DNA of 64,000 bases from the NCBI GenBank assembly GCA_037447605.1, contig CM074808.1, positions 3,097,353-3,161,352 of the forward strand. The letters are read 5' to 3'. Made by a program: the position numbers and the translations under genes. Positions 1 to 10,007 of this stretch are shown in pieces. Positions within the stretch are counted from its first letter, which is position 1. The number at the start of each line of letters is the position of its first letter. The DNA comes from Zygnema circumcarinatum. Lineage: Eukaryota; Streptophyta; Zygnematophyceae; Zygnematales; Zygnemataceae. The notes under the pieces are model-generated. The model saw nothing but the letters and a program-made list of their open reading frames with translations, ran no database searches and was not told the DNA's origin.

Positions 1-94
1 CTGCTCGTTCTGCCGCCCAAGGGGGGCCGCCATTGGCACCCTGATGTCCTGGAGGTCGCGGAAATACTAGCGGATCAGGTGACAACAGGACATA

Positions 95-178
<84 letters not shown>

Positions 179-3100
179 CTGCTCTCACTCTCCCTCTCTC
201 CATCGCTCCAGGCAAGGGGAGTGTGAAGTAGTGGATTGGGATAATAGATTAGCCGAATGCCAAGTATAGTGGAGGTTCTACGGTCGAAAGGCTTGATGGG
301 TGGGGCATGAGTTGTTCCAACTTCATCTCTTCTGCACACTGAAGGGAGAACTGGGATCTGGCAATCTTGTGGAACATTTGCAAGCAAATTTATTTAACAG
401 TGACTACTTCCCAGGTTGCAGTCTACTCTGCCTCCTCACTAGAACTGGCAGTGGTGCATCGCATGAAAGCCCTCTCACTCTCGACCCCAAATCAAAACCA
501 AACTGCAGTTCTACATTCCCCCATAGCCCTTACCCGCAGCCCCTCGCTTGCAGGTAGCGATGGCCCTCTCCCACGCAGCCGTTCTGGAAGAGTCACAGCG
601 CATTCGTGAGCAGCTCGCCGAGCAGGGGAAGAGTCTCCGCCTCGCGGAGTTTGAGGGCAAGTCGGCAGTTCGTGCTCGCGACAATTTTCTCACGGTACAG
701 GCTGCAGTTGCCCTCTCCTCTTTCCTCCTCTTTTTGTATCTCCTTCTCCCCCTTTCCTCCCCTACCTCCCCTTTCTCCCTTTCCCCCTGCAAACACAAAA
801 AAAATGTAGGTCCTTTGTTTATTCATTTCTTTCTCCGCAACCTGTCCATAGCCCATTCGTTGAAGTGGCAAGGGAGCTCCGGTTTTCTGCAGGTGATGAA
901 ACACGAGATGCGGACTCCCATGCATTCTATTACAGCTCTTTCGTCCCTTTTGGCTGAAGCCGATCTGGAGGAAGAGCAGCACTCCATGGTGGAAACCATG
1001 GCGAGAAGCTCCGCCCTCCTCTCCACTCTCGTCTCCGACATTTTGGATTTTTGGCGGCTCGAGGACGACAGTGTGAGCCTGAAGGTGGAAGCATTTGAGC
1101 TCACGCTTGTGGTGAAGGAGGCTGAGACTCTAGTGGCTCCCATTGCAAAGGATAAGGGTTTGACTCTCACCTTCAAGTCGGAGACGAACCTCCCTTCGAA
1201 GGTCACCGGTGACAGCAATCGACTCCTGCAAGTGTTGCTCAATGTGGTACGTCAGTCCTCGTTCCCTCTCCCTCTCCCCTCCCTCTCTACCCCCCTTCGC
1301 TCTCCCCCCCTTTTCCCCCTCCCCCTCCCTTTCTCCTCTCCCTCACTCCTCTCCCTCTCTCTTCATGTCATGAAGCCGCACAAGAGAAGAAAAACTCCTC
1401 CAAAGGTCCACCGCTTTCCGTCACCCTACACACCACACTAAATCACTAGAACCCAGAAGAGCTAATGAATCCACTCTCATGCCCCTTCCACCTTTGTGCG
1501 TTCACCTCCATTTTTTCCAGATCGGCAATGCTATCAAATGCACTGCCAGCGGGGGCTCGGTGACGGTGTCAGCCTCTCTGGAGAAGATGGAGAGTGCCCG
1601 CGACGGGTTTGTTCTGAAGGCGGAGGCAGGACACGTGTTTGTGCGCTTTGAGGTGAAGGACACGGGAGTGGACCTGCTGGAGAAGGACATTCCTCGCCTC
1701 TTCGAGAAGTTTCAGGACGATGATGGCACGGTTTCGAGGACGGGTTTAGGTCTTGCGCTCTCTCGGAAGTTTGTGCAGGTGGGCTGCCCTCACTTTCTCT
1801 TTGGAAGTCATGGAGGGGTCGTGAAGGGCCTCAGTAATGGATGAACTTTTTCTTGAAGGAAGTGAAGATGGCATTGACTTTAAATTCATCCGAGGTGGTC
1901 AGTTTCTTTGTGGATGGGAAATTGTGGCTGCATTCTATATCTAATGATGCTCAGGCCCGAAGGAAGGAGGTTTTGCATTCAGCGTAGGTTTACTCGGCAT
2001 GGTAAGACCTGAATAACAGTCCCAGAGGTTTATGCGCTTACGGGACAGAAAGAGAGCGGACGATGCCATCCCCATAAAAATGTGCAACAGTTTAATGTGA
2101 GAGAACTAAAGTTCTGAACAGTCTTCTGTTGGCGGTGCAGCTGAGCGAAGGACACATGTGGATCGAAAGTGGAGGGCCGGGAGGAGGGGCAGCATGTAAA
2201 TTCATTGTGCGGCTGAAGCTGGAGGAGGATGATGGGAAGGAGGAGGAGAAGGAGGACGAGTGGGACGTGCCAGACGTCAACTTTTATGCCTTGAGGGTGT
2301 GTTTTTCTTTTTTGTGAATTTCGGCTCTGTTGTTAGGTTTCTTGAGGTGTTTTAGCTCTTTCTTTTCGTTTTCTCTTTCTTTTTCTTCTTTTTCTTTTTC
2401 ATTTCTGTTTTTCTGTGCGAGTTTAAGTAGTGGGCCTTGTCGACAGATTCTTCCAGTGGTCCAATCCTCTCATGCTCCTCACTCTTCCGTTCGTTCTGCC
2501 TCCCGCTCCCTCCTTCTGTCCTTCTCATTCTCCATTCTCAGTGCACTTCTAATGCAAGGAGCGCTTGCAAGGAAAATGGGCAAGTGGCGAGTAGTCATTC
2601 TGCTGCACTGTCTGATTCATGTCCATAATTCATGTACCGCTTTGCTTATCTGCAGATCATGGTGGTGGACGATAACATGATCAACCGGCTGGTGACAAAA
2701 CGCCTCTTGGAGAGCATAGGCAGCAGCACAAAGGTGGTGGACTCTGGGAAGGAGTGTCTGCGGCTGCTGAAGGAGCGGTCAGATGAGGAGGACCCATATG
2801 ATGTCCTCCTCCTTGACCTCATGATGCCGGAGGTTGACTTTTTTCCTTTCCCACTTGCTGTTGCCTCGTTAGTCTCTTACATTGATGTGATGAAGATTCT
2901 GCTTGTGATCGATAACCGAAGATTTTGTTAATGAACGCAGAAGTATGATACCGTGTGTCGGTGTCCTGTTGTGGGCTAAGCAGAGTTGGGTTGTACATGG
3001 TGCTGCAGATGGATGGATACACTACGGCGAAGAAAATTCTGGAGGAAGTTCCCGAAAAGAACCGGCCTGTCATAGTTGCCCTTACTGCAAATGCAGACGA

Positions 3101-3218
3101 AACCACGAAGGAACGATGTTTAGAGCACGGAATGGTGGGAATGATCACGAAGCCCATCTCTCTCAACCCTCTTCGTGACATTCTCGGGAAGATGTTGGAC
3201 AGCAATGCAAGGAAGTGA
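1..3218 (+). CDS. Ethylene receptor-like hybrid histidine kinase, 5'-truncated by window
   Basis: Seven exons are visible: 1-78, 554-694, 893-1246, 1521-1778, 2141-2296, 2656-2832 and 3009-3218. All introns are GT-AG and all junctions are phase 0, giving 457 residues to the stop. The first exon is the end of the GAF domain (LLVLPPKGGRHWHP). The dimerisation/phosphoacceptor region follows, with its His in HEMRTPMH. Then come the kinase ATPase boxes: N box (IGNAIKC), a G1 box reading DTGVD, an F box (FEKF) and a G2 box (TGLGLAL). The last part is a receiver domain with its phospho-acceptor Asp in LLLDLMMPE and its Lys in TKPISL. The order and wording match ETR1-type receptors, which sit in the ER membrane and act through CTR1. 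The retained His argues for a subfamily-I-like protein. The second Gly of the usual DxGxG G1 box is replaced by Asp, so kinase activity may be altered. The ethylene-binding membrane part lies upstream of the window. Confidence 0.9.
79..553. repeat. (CT)n microsatellite within receptor intron 1
   Basis: The intron between the first two visible exons carries an almost pure CT tract at about 92-205. The spurious Arg-Glu repeat frame on the minus strand comes from it. Confidence 0.85.
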
Positions 3219-4100
3219 GGAGCCAAACCCGGAAAAGCACGGGGAAAACAAAATTAAATAAATGTGACTTGTTGTTCTGCTAGAATAGGACTTGTTTAGG
3301 AACTTAAATCAGCTAAAACAAATATGGTTCTCGCCACGTAGCCGTGGAGGGGGGGCTCCGGCAGAGTAGGTATTGGCTCTGGGGAATTGGAGAACAAAAT
3401 GCAGAAAGAGGCAACTTGGTAGGTATGCAGGTGGAAGAGGGTTCGCTAGGGTTACTGGTGTATGTTAGGACCAAAGGCATGAAAGGACGGGCGATTTGTG
3501 GTCTCTCCCTCTCCCTCTCCCTCTCGCTCCACCCCCATCGCTCCCCTTCTCCTCCCCACCCCCCACCACCCCCACCCCTACCCTCGCCCAGCCCCTACCC
3601 TCGCTCCTCTCCACTCCTTCCCCTCGTTTCAAAATTTTGAATTTTGAAAGCCTTCAAAAAAACTCGAAAACAGACAAGGTCTTTCATGGACTTCGTGTCG
3701 GCATCACCAGTTAAGCAGCTGGAGCATCCGAGTCTGCTGAAGCATGGCACGAATTATAATGGACGCTTAATCAGATGGAAGTGTCAACGGTCACATGTAT
3801 GTACACGCGCCAAGAAAGTGAAGCGCTTGTCACTACAACTCACAAAGCGACTCCTTCCCCACATCAAATAACGAGACCATTAACGCGCCTATTCCTTCCA
3901 CAGAACTGGACAGCAGCAGTACTTCCCCGCCCCTTTTTCTACTTCACATCCTATCCCTCTTTCTGCGTCACCTCTCCAAACCAACCCTCAGCCACGCCTA
4001 TCAACACTTCAACTGTACAATGCAACCGACCAGCCTCAAACCCTGATCTGAAATCCTAATCCCAGACCCTCAGTCTGAACCCTAACAGCCCTGCCTGAGT
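3219..4100. other. Intergenic between convergent genes, no gene seen
   Basis: This is the 3' flank of the receptor and the 3' flank of the minus-strand LYR gene. It holds a CT/CCCTCG pyrimidine-rich tract at about 3498-3620 and telobox-like AACCCTAA near 4080. No coding signal is supported. Confidence 0.6.
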
Positions 4101-4376
4101 CTATGGCTCCCCCCCCCTCCCCTCCTGCCCTTGCACCCCGTACCGCCTCCGCAGCGTGCGGTACTTGTGGAGCCGTGCGAGCGCCTGGAGCTCCCTCACC
4201 ACGTGCTCGCCCCGCTGCAGGGCGGCGACACGTGGCGCCTCCCCGTCCTCCAGCGGCCGCCGGAAGGCCTCCTTGGCCCGCCGCCGGACCTCCGCCAGGC
4301 CGCCCGCCCCGGGGTACTGCCGCCCGGCCAGGAGCAGCCGCTTGTACAGCTGGCGGGCCGCGGGGCTCAGCGCCAT
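4101..4376 (-). CDS. LYR-motif protein, ETFRF1/LYRM5-like
   Basis: A single-exon 91-residue frame. The start was chosen at the ATG giving MALSPAARQLYK, because the family begins just before the LYR motif and is about 90 residues long. The LYR signature reads LYKRLLLAGRQYP. It is followed by a basic helix and the family-typical segment RGEHVVRELQALARLHKYR. LYR proteins are small mitochondrial matrix helical proteins that bind acyl-carrier protein. Human LYRM5 (ETFRF1) regulates the electron-transfer flavoprotein, and this protein matches that subgroup best in length and in the helix 2-3 wording. The coding region is very GC-rich. The in-frame stretch upstream to 4514 is not needed by homology, but it could be a longer N-terminus. 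Confidence 0.75.
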   Translation of the reverse strand: MALSPAARQLYKRLLLAGRQYPGAGGLAEVRRRAKEAFRRPLEDGEAPRVAALQRGEHVVRELQALARLHKYRTLRRRYGVQGQEGRGGEP

Positions 4377-4613
4377 GGCCGGGGTGCGCGACACGTGGCG
4401 TTCAGCGTGGACGAGGAAGGAGAGGGCGCTTGGGAAGCCGACACGTGGCGGTCGGTGGCGGAACGTCGGGGGGAAACCCGGAAAAGGCTTTCCATGAGGT
4501 CTCTCAGGCGACAAAATCAGTTCGCCGTTTTACGGAGCGGGAACGAAGCAGATTCCAGAGGAGGGACCCGATTTGCTTTTTTTCCTCTTTGAAGGATTTT
4601 GATCTTTAAAATT

Positions 4614-5564
4614 GGGTAGTGATATTTCCACCCCTTTTTTGGATCCAAACACCCCTTCCCGGCCGGGCAGATTTCAAAAAGGATTAAAAACGGAAAATGC
4701 CTTTTTCACACCTTTTTGGAATCGATACCCACCCTCCATCGGCAGATTTTATTTTTGCGAAACAAGGAAAATGATAACCCGTCACCCCATTTTGAATATC
4801 CCGCCTACCTGAATTTTTTTTCACGCGTGCGGTCAATCGCAGCCGTCGATTCCCTCGCAGATCGCAACACGGCAGATCATCATTTGATCTGCAGCCGGGC
4901 TCGGTCACAGCGAATGGCACGTGCCCACGTATCCCGCCAAAGTCACCTCAAAAGTTTGTCCGTACAAATGTCGTACGGTCGCAACTTTGAGGAGCCCAAA
5001 ATTTCGTACATTGAGAGCTTGGACAAATCAAAATTTTCTACGTCAAAAATGTAACACGTGGCAGCTGTTGATTGGCTGGGAGCTAACAATGACGAGATCT
5101 TGGGCCGAGGGACGCGCGCACTCGCACGTGCGATCCGGCTTTGACGGGACTCGTGGGCGCTTTCCATTCGCTAAGATCGAGCCCGGCTGCAGATCGAACG
5201 GTGACCTGCAGTGGTGCGATCCTCGAGGAAATTGACAGCTGCGATTGACACACACGTGTGAAGGACGGACACCCGCGAATGATCTCGTGGCGGACGGATC
5301 TTCAACTTCGAGCGGATTCGGGCTGGCAGATATTTCTTTCCCTCACAAAAAAAAAATTCAGGGAGGCGGGATACAGTATTCAAAATGCAGTGACGGGGTA
5401 TCATTTTCCTTGGTTAGCAAAAATAGAATCAGCCGACGGAAGAAGGTGGGTATCGATTCCAAAAAGGTGTGAAAAAAGCATTTTCCGTTTTGAATCCCTT
5501 TTGAAATCTGCCCGGCCGGGAAGGGGTGTTTGGATCCAAAAAAGGGGTGGAAATATCACTACCC
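4614..5564. mobile_element. Non-autonomous fold-back transposon with long inverted arms
   Basis: The element opens with GGGTAGTGATATTTCC and closes with its exact reverse complement. It is flanked on both sides by the 8-bp duplication TTAAAATT (4606-4613 and 5565-5572). The arms are imperfectly complementary for several hundred bases: 4614-about 4910 against about 5175-5564, including the shared GGATCCAAACACCCCTTCCC-type segment. The right arm has roughly 80 bp that the left arm lacks. The loop encodes no transposase. An 8-bp duplication suggests hAT, and the long arms suggest a Mutator-like or fold-back type, so the superfamily is open. The loop contains a CCAAT-N9-CCACG regulatory module. 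Confidence 0.85.
5057..5075 (-). promoter_or_regulatory. ERSE-I-like module (CCAAT-N9-CCACG) inside transposon loop
   Basis: On the plus strand it reads CGTGG, nine bases, ATTGG. Read on the minus strand this is the exact ERSE-I spacing bound by NF-Y together with a bZIP factor. It lies in the loop of the fold-back element. Confidence 0.55.
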
Positions 5565-6517
5565 TTAAAATTTCAGCCCGGCCATTTCCGCAGCCCATCA
5601 ATTTTTTTGGCAGTTTGCGGGGGAGGCGCATCTAGGCGGGGGAGTCGTTCAAGACGAGGCCTGATGACGTCATTGAGCCATTATTTTCGCGTTTGTCGTT
5701 TTGTTCATTCGCATTGTCAACGGCCAGCGGCCGATCCGGCCCGGGCCGTGTCGGTGTCGCTTGTCGTCTTGCGCGCGCCTGCCGCGGCCGGGGCGCCGCT
5801 GCCTGCAGAGACGGCCGGGCCGCCAGATCGACGTTGAGATGCGGCGGTCTTGCGGGCGGGATCATCGTGGCCGTTCATCGTCCCGCCAAGCAGGGCGGAC
5901 AAGGACGGCGTCCCTGCTGGGGAGGACCCGTGTGAACGGGTCCCAAGGTCTCTTGGTACAAATCCGCAATTAAATTCTAAAAATGTGCTGAAAAATTCCG
6001 GGCCGAAAAAAGAGAAGGAGCTCGCCCGCCCGCATGCCCCCTGCTGACGTCAGCGAGCGCGCATCCCGAGGCCGCGTGCCGCGTGCGGCCAAGCCCCGCG
6101 CGGGCCGTTGGGAGATCCGCCGCCCGACACATGCCTTTTGTCGAGTAGCGAAAGTCAACGTGCACGGGCCGGGAGGCATGTTCGCGCTTTCCAAGTGGCG
6201 CAACTGCCAGCACAAATATCACACCGACTATCCGAGCTGGCGCGCAGCCCGCGCTTCACGGCGGGACGCGGGCGGCCGTCTGGTCGGTGTCGGTACGGAC
6301 GGGCAGATTCGGGCACGCGGACGTTGGAATTGCGCCACGTGCGCAATCTGACTGGTCCACGTGTCCACGGCAGGTGTTCAGCCTCCGTAAAGCGCCCCTC
6401 CCAGATGTGCCCGGCGTCACGTGGTGCACCACGTGGCAGGCACCGATTGGCTGCGGCCAGCCCGACCGAGACCCTCAGAGCCCTCAGAGCTGGGAGGCTC
6501 CGTTCACGCTGCAGTCC
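5565..6517. promoter_or_regulatory. GC-rich 5' region of the HSP20-like gene
   Basis: No coding exon is supported here. The stretch carries two TGACGTCA palindromes (5665-5672 and 6045-6052), several CACGTG cores at 6335-6440, and the ERSE-like module listed separately. The arrangement fits a promoter for the gene starting at 6518. Confidence 0.5.
6432..6450 (-). promoter_or_regulatory. ERSE-I-like module upstream of the HSP20-like gene
   Basis: CGTGG, nine bases, ATTGG. It lies 68 bases before the proposed start codon and overlaps a CCACGTGG G-box. Confidence 0.6.
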
Positions 6518-9091
6518 ATGGCGGCGGAGGCGGGGAGGGGGAGAGGAAGGGGGAGGGGGAAGGTGGGGAAGGTGGGGCAGGAGGCGGCCATGGCCATGGC
6601 GGCCAACAACTCGCCTCCCGAGGACCCGGGCCAGAGCACGCACGGCAGGTGAGAGCGGGCCGATAACTTCACGTAGTTCACAAACTGCGGGGGGGCAGTG
6701 ACGATGGGTCCTTCCTTAGCTTACTTTTATGTGTTTAAGGCCACTGATGTTTCCTTGGATATTTCGATAACTGCTGCGAAATATAAGGCTGAATGAAAAC
6801 TAAATGAAAAAAATAGTGACTTGCAGTCCTGTAATGTGAAGCTGCCCTGCAACCGGTGAGAGGCAGGTCCGGCCAAGCACCCGCAGTTCCAGGTTCTATG
6901 TATCCACCCCGTTTCGCGCAACGGACTAACGGAATCTCCCCGTTCCATGTCCGCAGTCCGTCACTGCCTCTGCTGGCCCTCTCCCGCCATGGAGCGAGCA
7001 GGCGCCTCAATTTCGATAATTCTGAAAACTTTCGGCCTCTGAAGGCTCAGCGGCTTCAGCCGGTGCTGGACTTGTGGAGCCTCGCGCTGCAAGGCGGCCA
7101 TGGCTGCCACGTGGCGCCCTCCCCTCCTCCCTCTGTCTCGTTTACAGCAACGCCTCTCACTAGTGAAGTTACCCGGGAATGTTGGCGGTGGCAGGAGGGG
7201 CAGGAGGGGCTGCAGAGGGGGGGAGAGCGGGGGAAGGAAAGGTCCGAGGGGGAGAGAAATGGGTGGGAAATTTTGATAGAAGGGAGAGTGATGGGAGAGA
7301 GAGAGCGGAGGGCGGGAAAAGACGTACTGGAGCTGGTTAAAAGCGACTACATGTTGAATGCTGATTGGGAGAGGAAGGCAGAGATGAGTAAGGGGAGGAA
7401 GGGAGAGAGGAAAAGAGAGGGAGAGAGGGGGAGAGAGAGGGAGAGGAAAAGTGAAGGTGCGTTTTTGTCCCCTGAGAAGTCAGTGAGGGCGCCGGCGATG
7501 CCAAGTCGAGACTCAGCCTTTCGAGTACCGCGGCCGGTGGGGAAGAGGGGACACGTGGCAGCGGGGAGTCAGAATTGTAATCAGAATCAGGGTCGAGGAG
7601 CGCTTTCGGAGAGCAGGGATGCGTGCCACGTGGCAGCAGGAGAGGCGGGGGGGATCAGCCTACGGTGTGAGGAGCGGCTGAGCGCGGAGAGGGAGGAGGA
7701 GGCGGCGAAGGCCCGGCCGCCATGGCTGCAGAGCTCCAAGTCACAGAGGGCAGCGAAGGCGGAACTGCTCCCAGACTTGAACGTGGAGCCGCAGGAGGGG
7801 GGAGAGTTGAGGTCTGCGGCGGGGACGGAGGGCTGCGTGGGAGTGAACGTGCTTAGGGAGGGAAACGACTTTAACGTGTTTGCGCTCGTGCCTGGTGCGT
7901 ACATGCATATGGGTGTGTGTGGCTGTGTGTTTCAATTGCTTTGGAAGGAAAAGGGAGGAGAAAAAACAAACAGAGATATTGAAATATTTTCACGAGTGTC
8001 TCGACTCCATGGGACTGCATGGCGTCTGAGAGAGTTTGGTCTTGGGTGCAGGCTTGCTCCCGTCGGAGTTGACCGTGAAATGTGATCCTGTCGGCAAACT
8101 GTTCATCGAGGGAATTCCGAGTGATCGGAACAACTTCTTCGGCCTTCACCCATTCAGTAAGGTTGAACCCACAACGACCCACCTCCTTGTCTTTCCCTCG
8201 CCTCTTACAGCCAAGAGCGATCCCTCCTCTTCGTGGCCATGCTTTGCAGCCATCTTCTTCTATTCTTCTTCTCCTTGCAGCAGGCGATAAAGCTCTCCAT
8301 CCCTTCATCTTCATCTTCATCTTCATCTTCACCTTCACCTTCATCGTCATCTTCATCTTCATCTTCATCTTCATCTTCACCTTCACCTTCATCGTCATCT
8401 TCATCTTCACCTTCATCTTCATCTTCATCTTCACCTTCATCTTCACCTTCACCTTCATCTTCATCTTCATCTTCATCTTCACCTTCATCTTCATCTTCAT
8501 CTTCATCTTCATCTTCATCTTCATCTTCATCTTCACCTTCATCTTCATTCTTCATCTTCATCTTCATCTTCATCTTCATCCTTCACCTTCATCGTCATCT
8601 TCATCTTCACCTTCATCTTCATCTTCATCTTCACCTTCATCTTCACCTTCATCTTCATCTTCATCTTCATCTTCATCTTCATCTTCATCTTCATCTTCAT
8701 CTTCATCTTCATCTTCATCTTCATCTTCATCTTCATCTTCATCTTCATCTTCATCTTCATCTTCACCTTCACCTTCATCGTCATCTTCATCTTCACCTTC
8801 ATCTTCATCTTCATCTTCACCTTCATCTTCACCTTCACCTTCATCTTCATCTTCATCTTCATCTTCATCTTCATCTTCATCTTCATCTTCATCTTCATCT
8901 TCATCTTCATCTTCATCTTCATCTTCATCTTCATCTTCATCTTCATCTTCACCTTCACCTTCATCGTCATCTTGCTGGCGGGGGAGTTGGCGGTGCAGGA
9001 GGTGGCCCTGCCCGGGCCCGTGGATCCGGCGAAATCGACGGCTCTCCTCGCGTACCACGGCCAGCTCTTCATCCGCGTGCCCGCCGCATGA
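6518..9091 (+). CDS. ARID-family-like protein with HSP20-like C-terminal domain
   Basis: Four-exon model: 6518-6648, 6957-7894, 8052-8161 and 8999-9091, about 424 residues. The C-terminal part (FNVFALVPG, then LLPSELTVKCDPVGKLFIEG, then EVALPGPVDPAKSTALLAYHG and FIRVPAA) matches the HSP20/alpha-crystallin-like domain that ends plant ARID3/ARID5-type nuclear proteins. No ARID DNA-binding domain is visible in the upstream exons. These are low-complexity, Gly/Arg/Ala-rich and Glu/Lys/Arg-rich, with an LxLN-like LLPDLNVEP segment. Phases agree at the first two junctions (2 and 1). At the third, a GTTGAA donor keeps the frame while a better-looking GTAAGG five bases earlier does not. The last intron is mostly a TTCATC microsatellite. 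The N-terminal exon assignment is less certain than the C-terminal domain. Confidence 0.65.
8299..8974. repeat. (TTCATC)n / (TTCACC)n hexamer microsatellite in an intron
   Basis: Nearly 680 bases of TTCATC units with regularly interspersed TTCACC and TTCATCGTCATC variants. Because the period is a multiple of three, every frame is open and yields false Ser, Phe-Ile, His-Leu, Met-Lys or Asp-Glu repeat proteins. Higher-order blocks recur, so a longer repeat unit has been duplicated. Confidence 0.95.
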
Positions 9092-10007
9092 GGCCGCCGC
9101 TAGCCATGTTTTTGTTTGCGCTCCTTCTATACAATTTTTCCCTCCCGTGGCAATGGCTTCATCTGGTACAGATGGGGCTGTTGCCATGCGAGGCCGTTGG
9201 GGTATGTGGGGCGTTGAGGGAACGTGCTCGTGGCTGGATCGACTGTAGTAAGCCATAAAGTGAGGTTATGGTTCTTTTAAGTTTGTTTCGAGTCATTCTT
9301 GCAAGCACAGGACGCAATGTTAATGGGTTATAACTTCGAGTTGCGCGTCATCAGAGAGGAGACCTGCAGACGATGACTATGAATTTGTAATCTTCAAAAG
9401 TGTGTAATGTTTGCACGGTTGAACCGATTGGCAATTGCACTGTGCGCCGATTTGATTGAAGCATTTCCCCCTCGGATGCTGCTCTCGTCTGGTTGTTGGG
9501 CATTGTCGCCATTGTGCGCTTCGAAACATTCATACAAGTCTTGCAAACAGGCCGGCGGCCCACCTCAATGACGGTGTTCAGGTCCCGAGGCTCTGGCTGG
9601 TGCCACAATGCTGCTGGTTGGTCGCACAATGCCTTGTTGGCGCACGCATGCACGCACGCACGCGCGAGGGCCCAATGGCAAACCGCAAACTGCAAACCAT
9701 CGCGCCGGTTTGCTCCCGCGGGTTTTTACATGCCACGTGGCGCCGTCTGCCAAGTGCCGTGCATGTCCGTCACGTGGACGCCTCTCCCGTAGCCTCCCTG
9801 CCCCCTTCCGTTGCCACGTGGCACCCTCCCCCTCCCCGCATGCCGCCATGGCGGGCGAGCTCCGCCGCATGGGCAGGGACCCTCGGAACATGCGGACGCT
9901 GCTTGCTTCTTCTCATCTTTGTGCCATCGAGGATTGCGAGGAATGTAAGCTGCGAGTGAGGGGGAGGGAGGGAGAGGGATAGTGCAGGAGCAAGGCCGCG
10001 GGGACGT
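9092..10007. promoter_or_regulatory. Intergenic and promoter region of the oil-body protein gene
   Basis: No coding exon is supported. Two perfect GCCACGTGGC palindromes (9732-9741 and 9813-9822) and a further CACGTGG at about 9771 lie 190-280 bases before the start codon at 10008. CGCACGCATGCACGCACG-type alternating sequence is present at about 9643-9665. Confidence 0.5.

Noticed and set aside
3344-3714. Pro/Leu-rich frames after the receptor gene
   Set aside because: They are translations of a CT/CCCTCG low-complexity tract.
8157-8162. GTAAGG donor for the third exon of the HSP20-like gene
   Set aside because: It looks better than GTTGAA, but it puts the conserved EVALPGPVDP segment out of frame with the available acceptors.
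8205-9258. Long Ser-, His-Leu-, Phe-Ile-, Met-Lys- and Asp-Glu-repeat reading frames on both strands
   Set aside because: All come from the TTCATC hexamer array. A period divisible by three keeps every frame open, and flanking homology places the array in an intron.
9848-9945. Upstream exon MAGELRRMGRDPRNM for the oil-body protein
   Set aside because: The GTAAGC donor joined to any nearby acceptor gives an immediate stop or the wrong frame.
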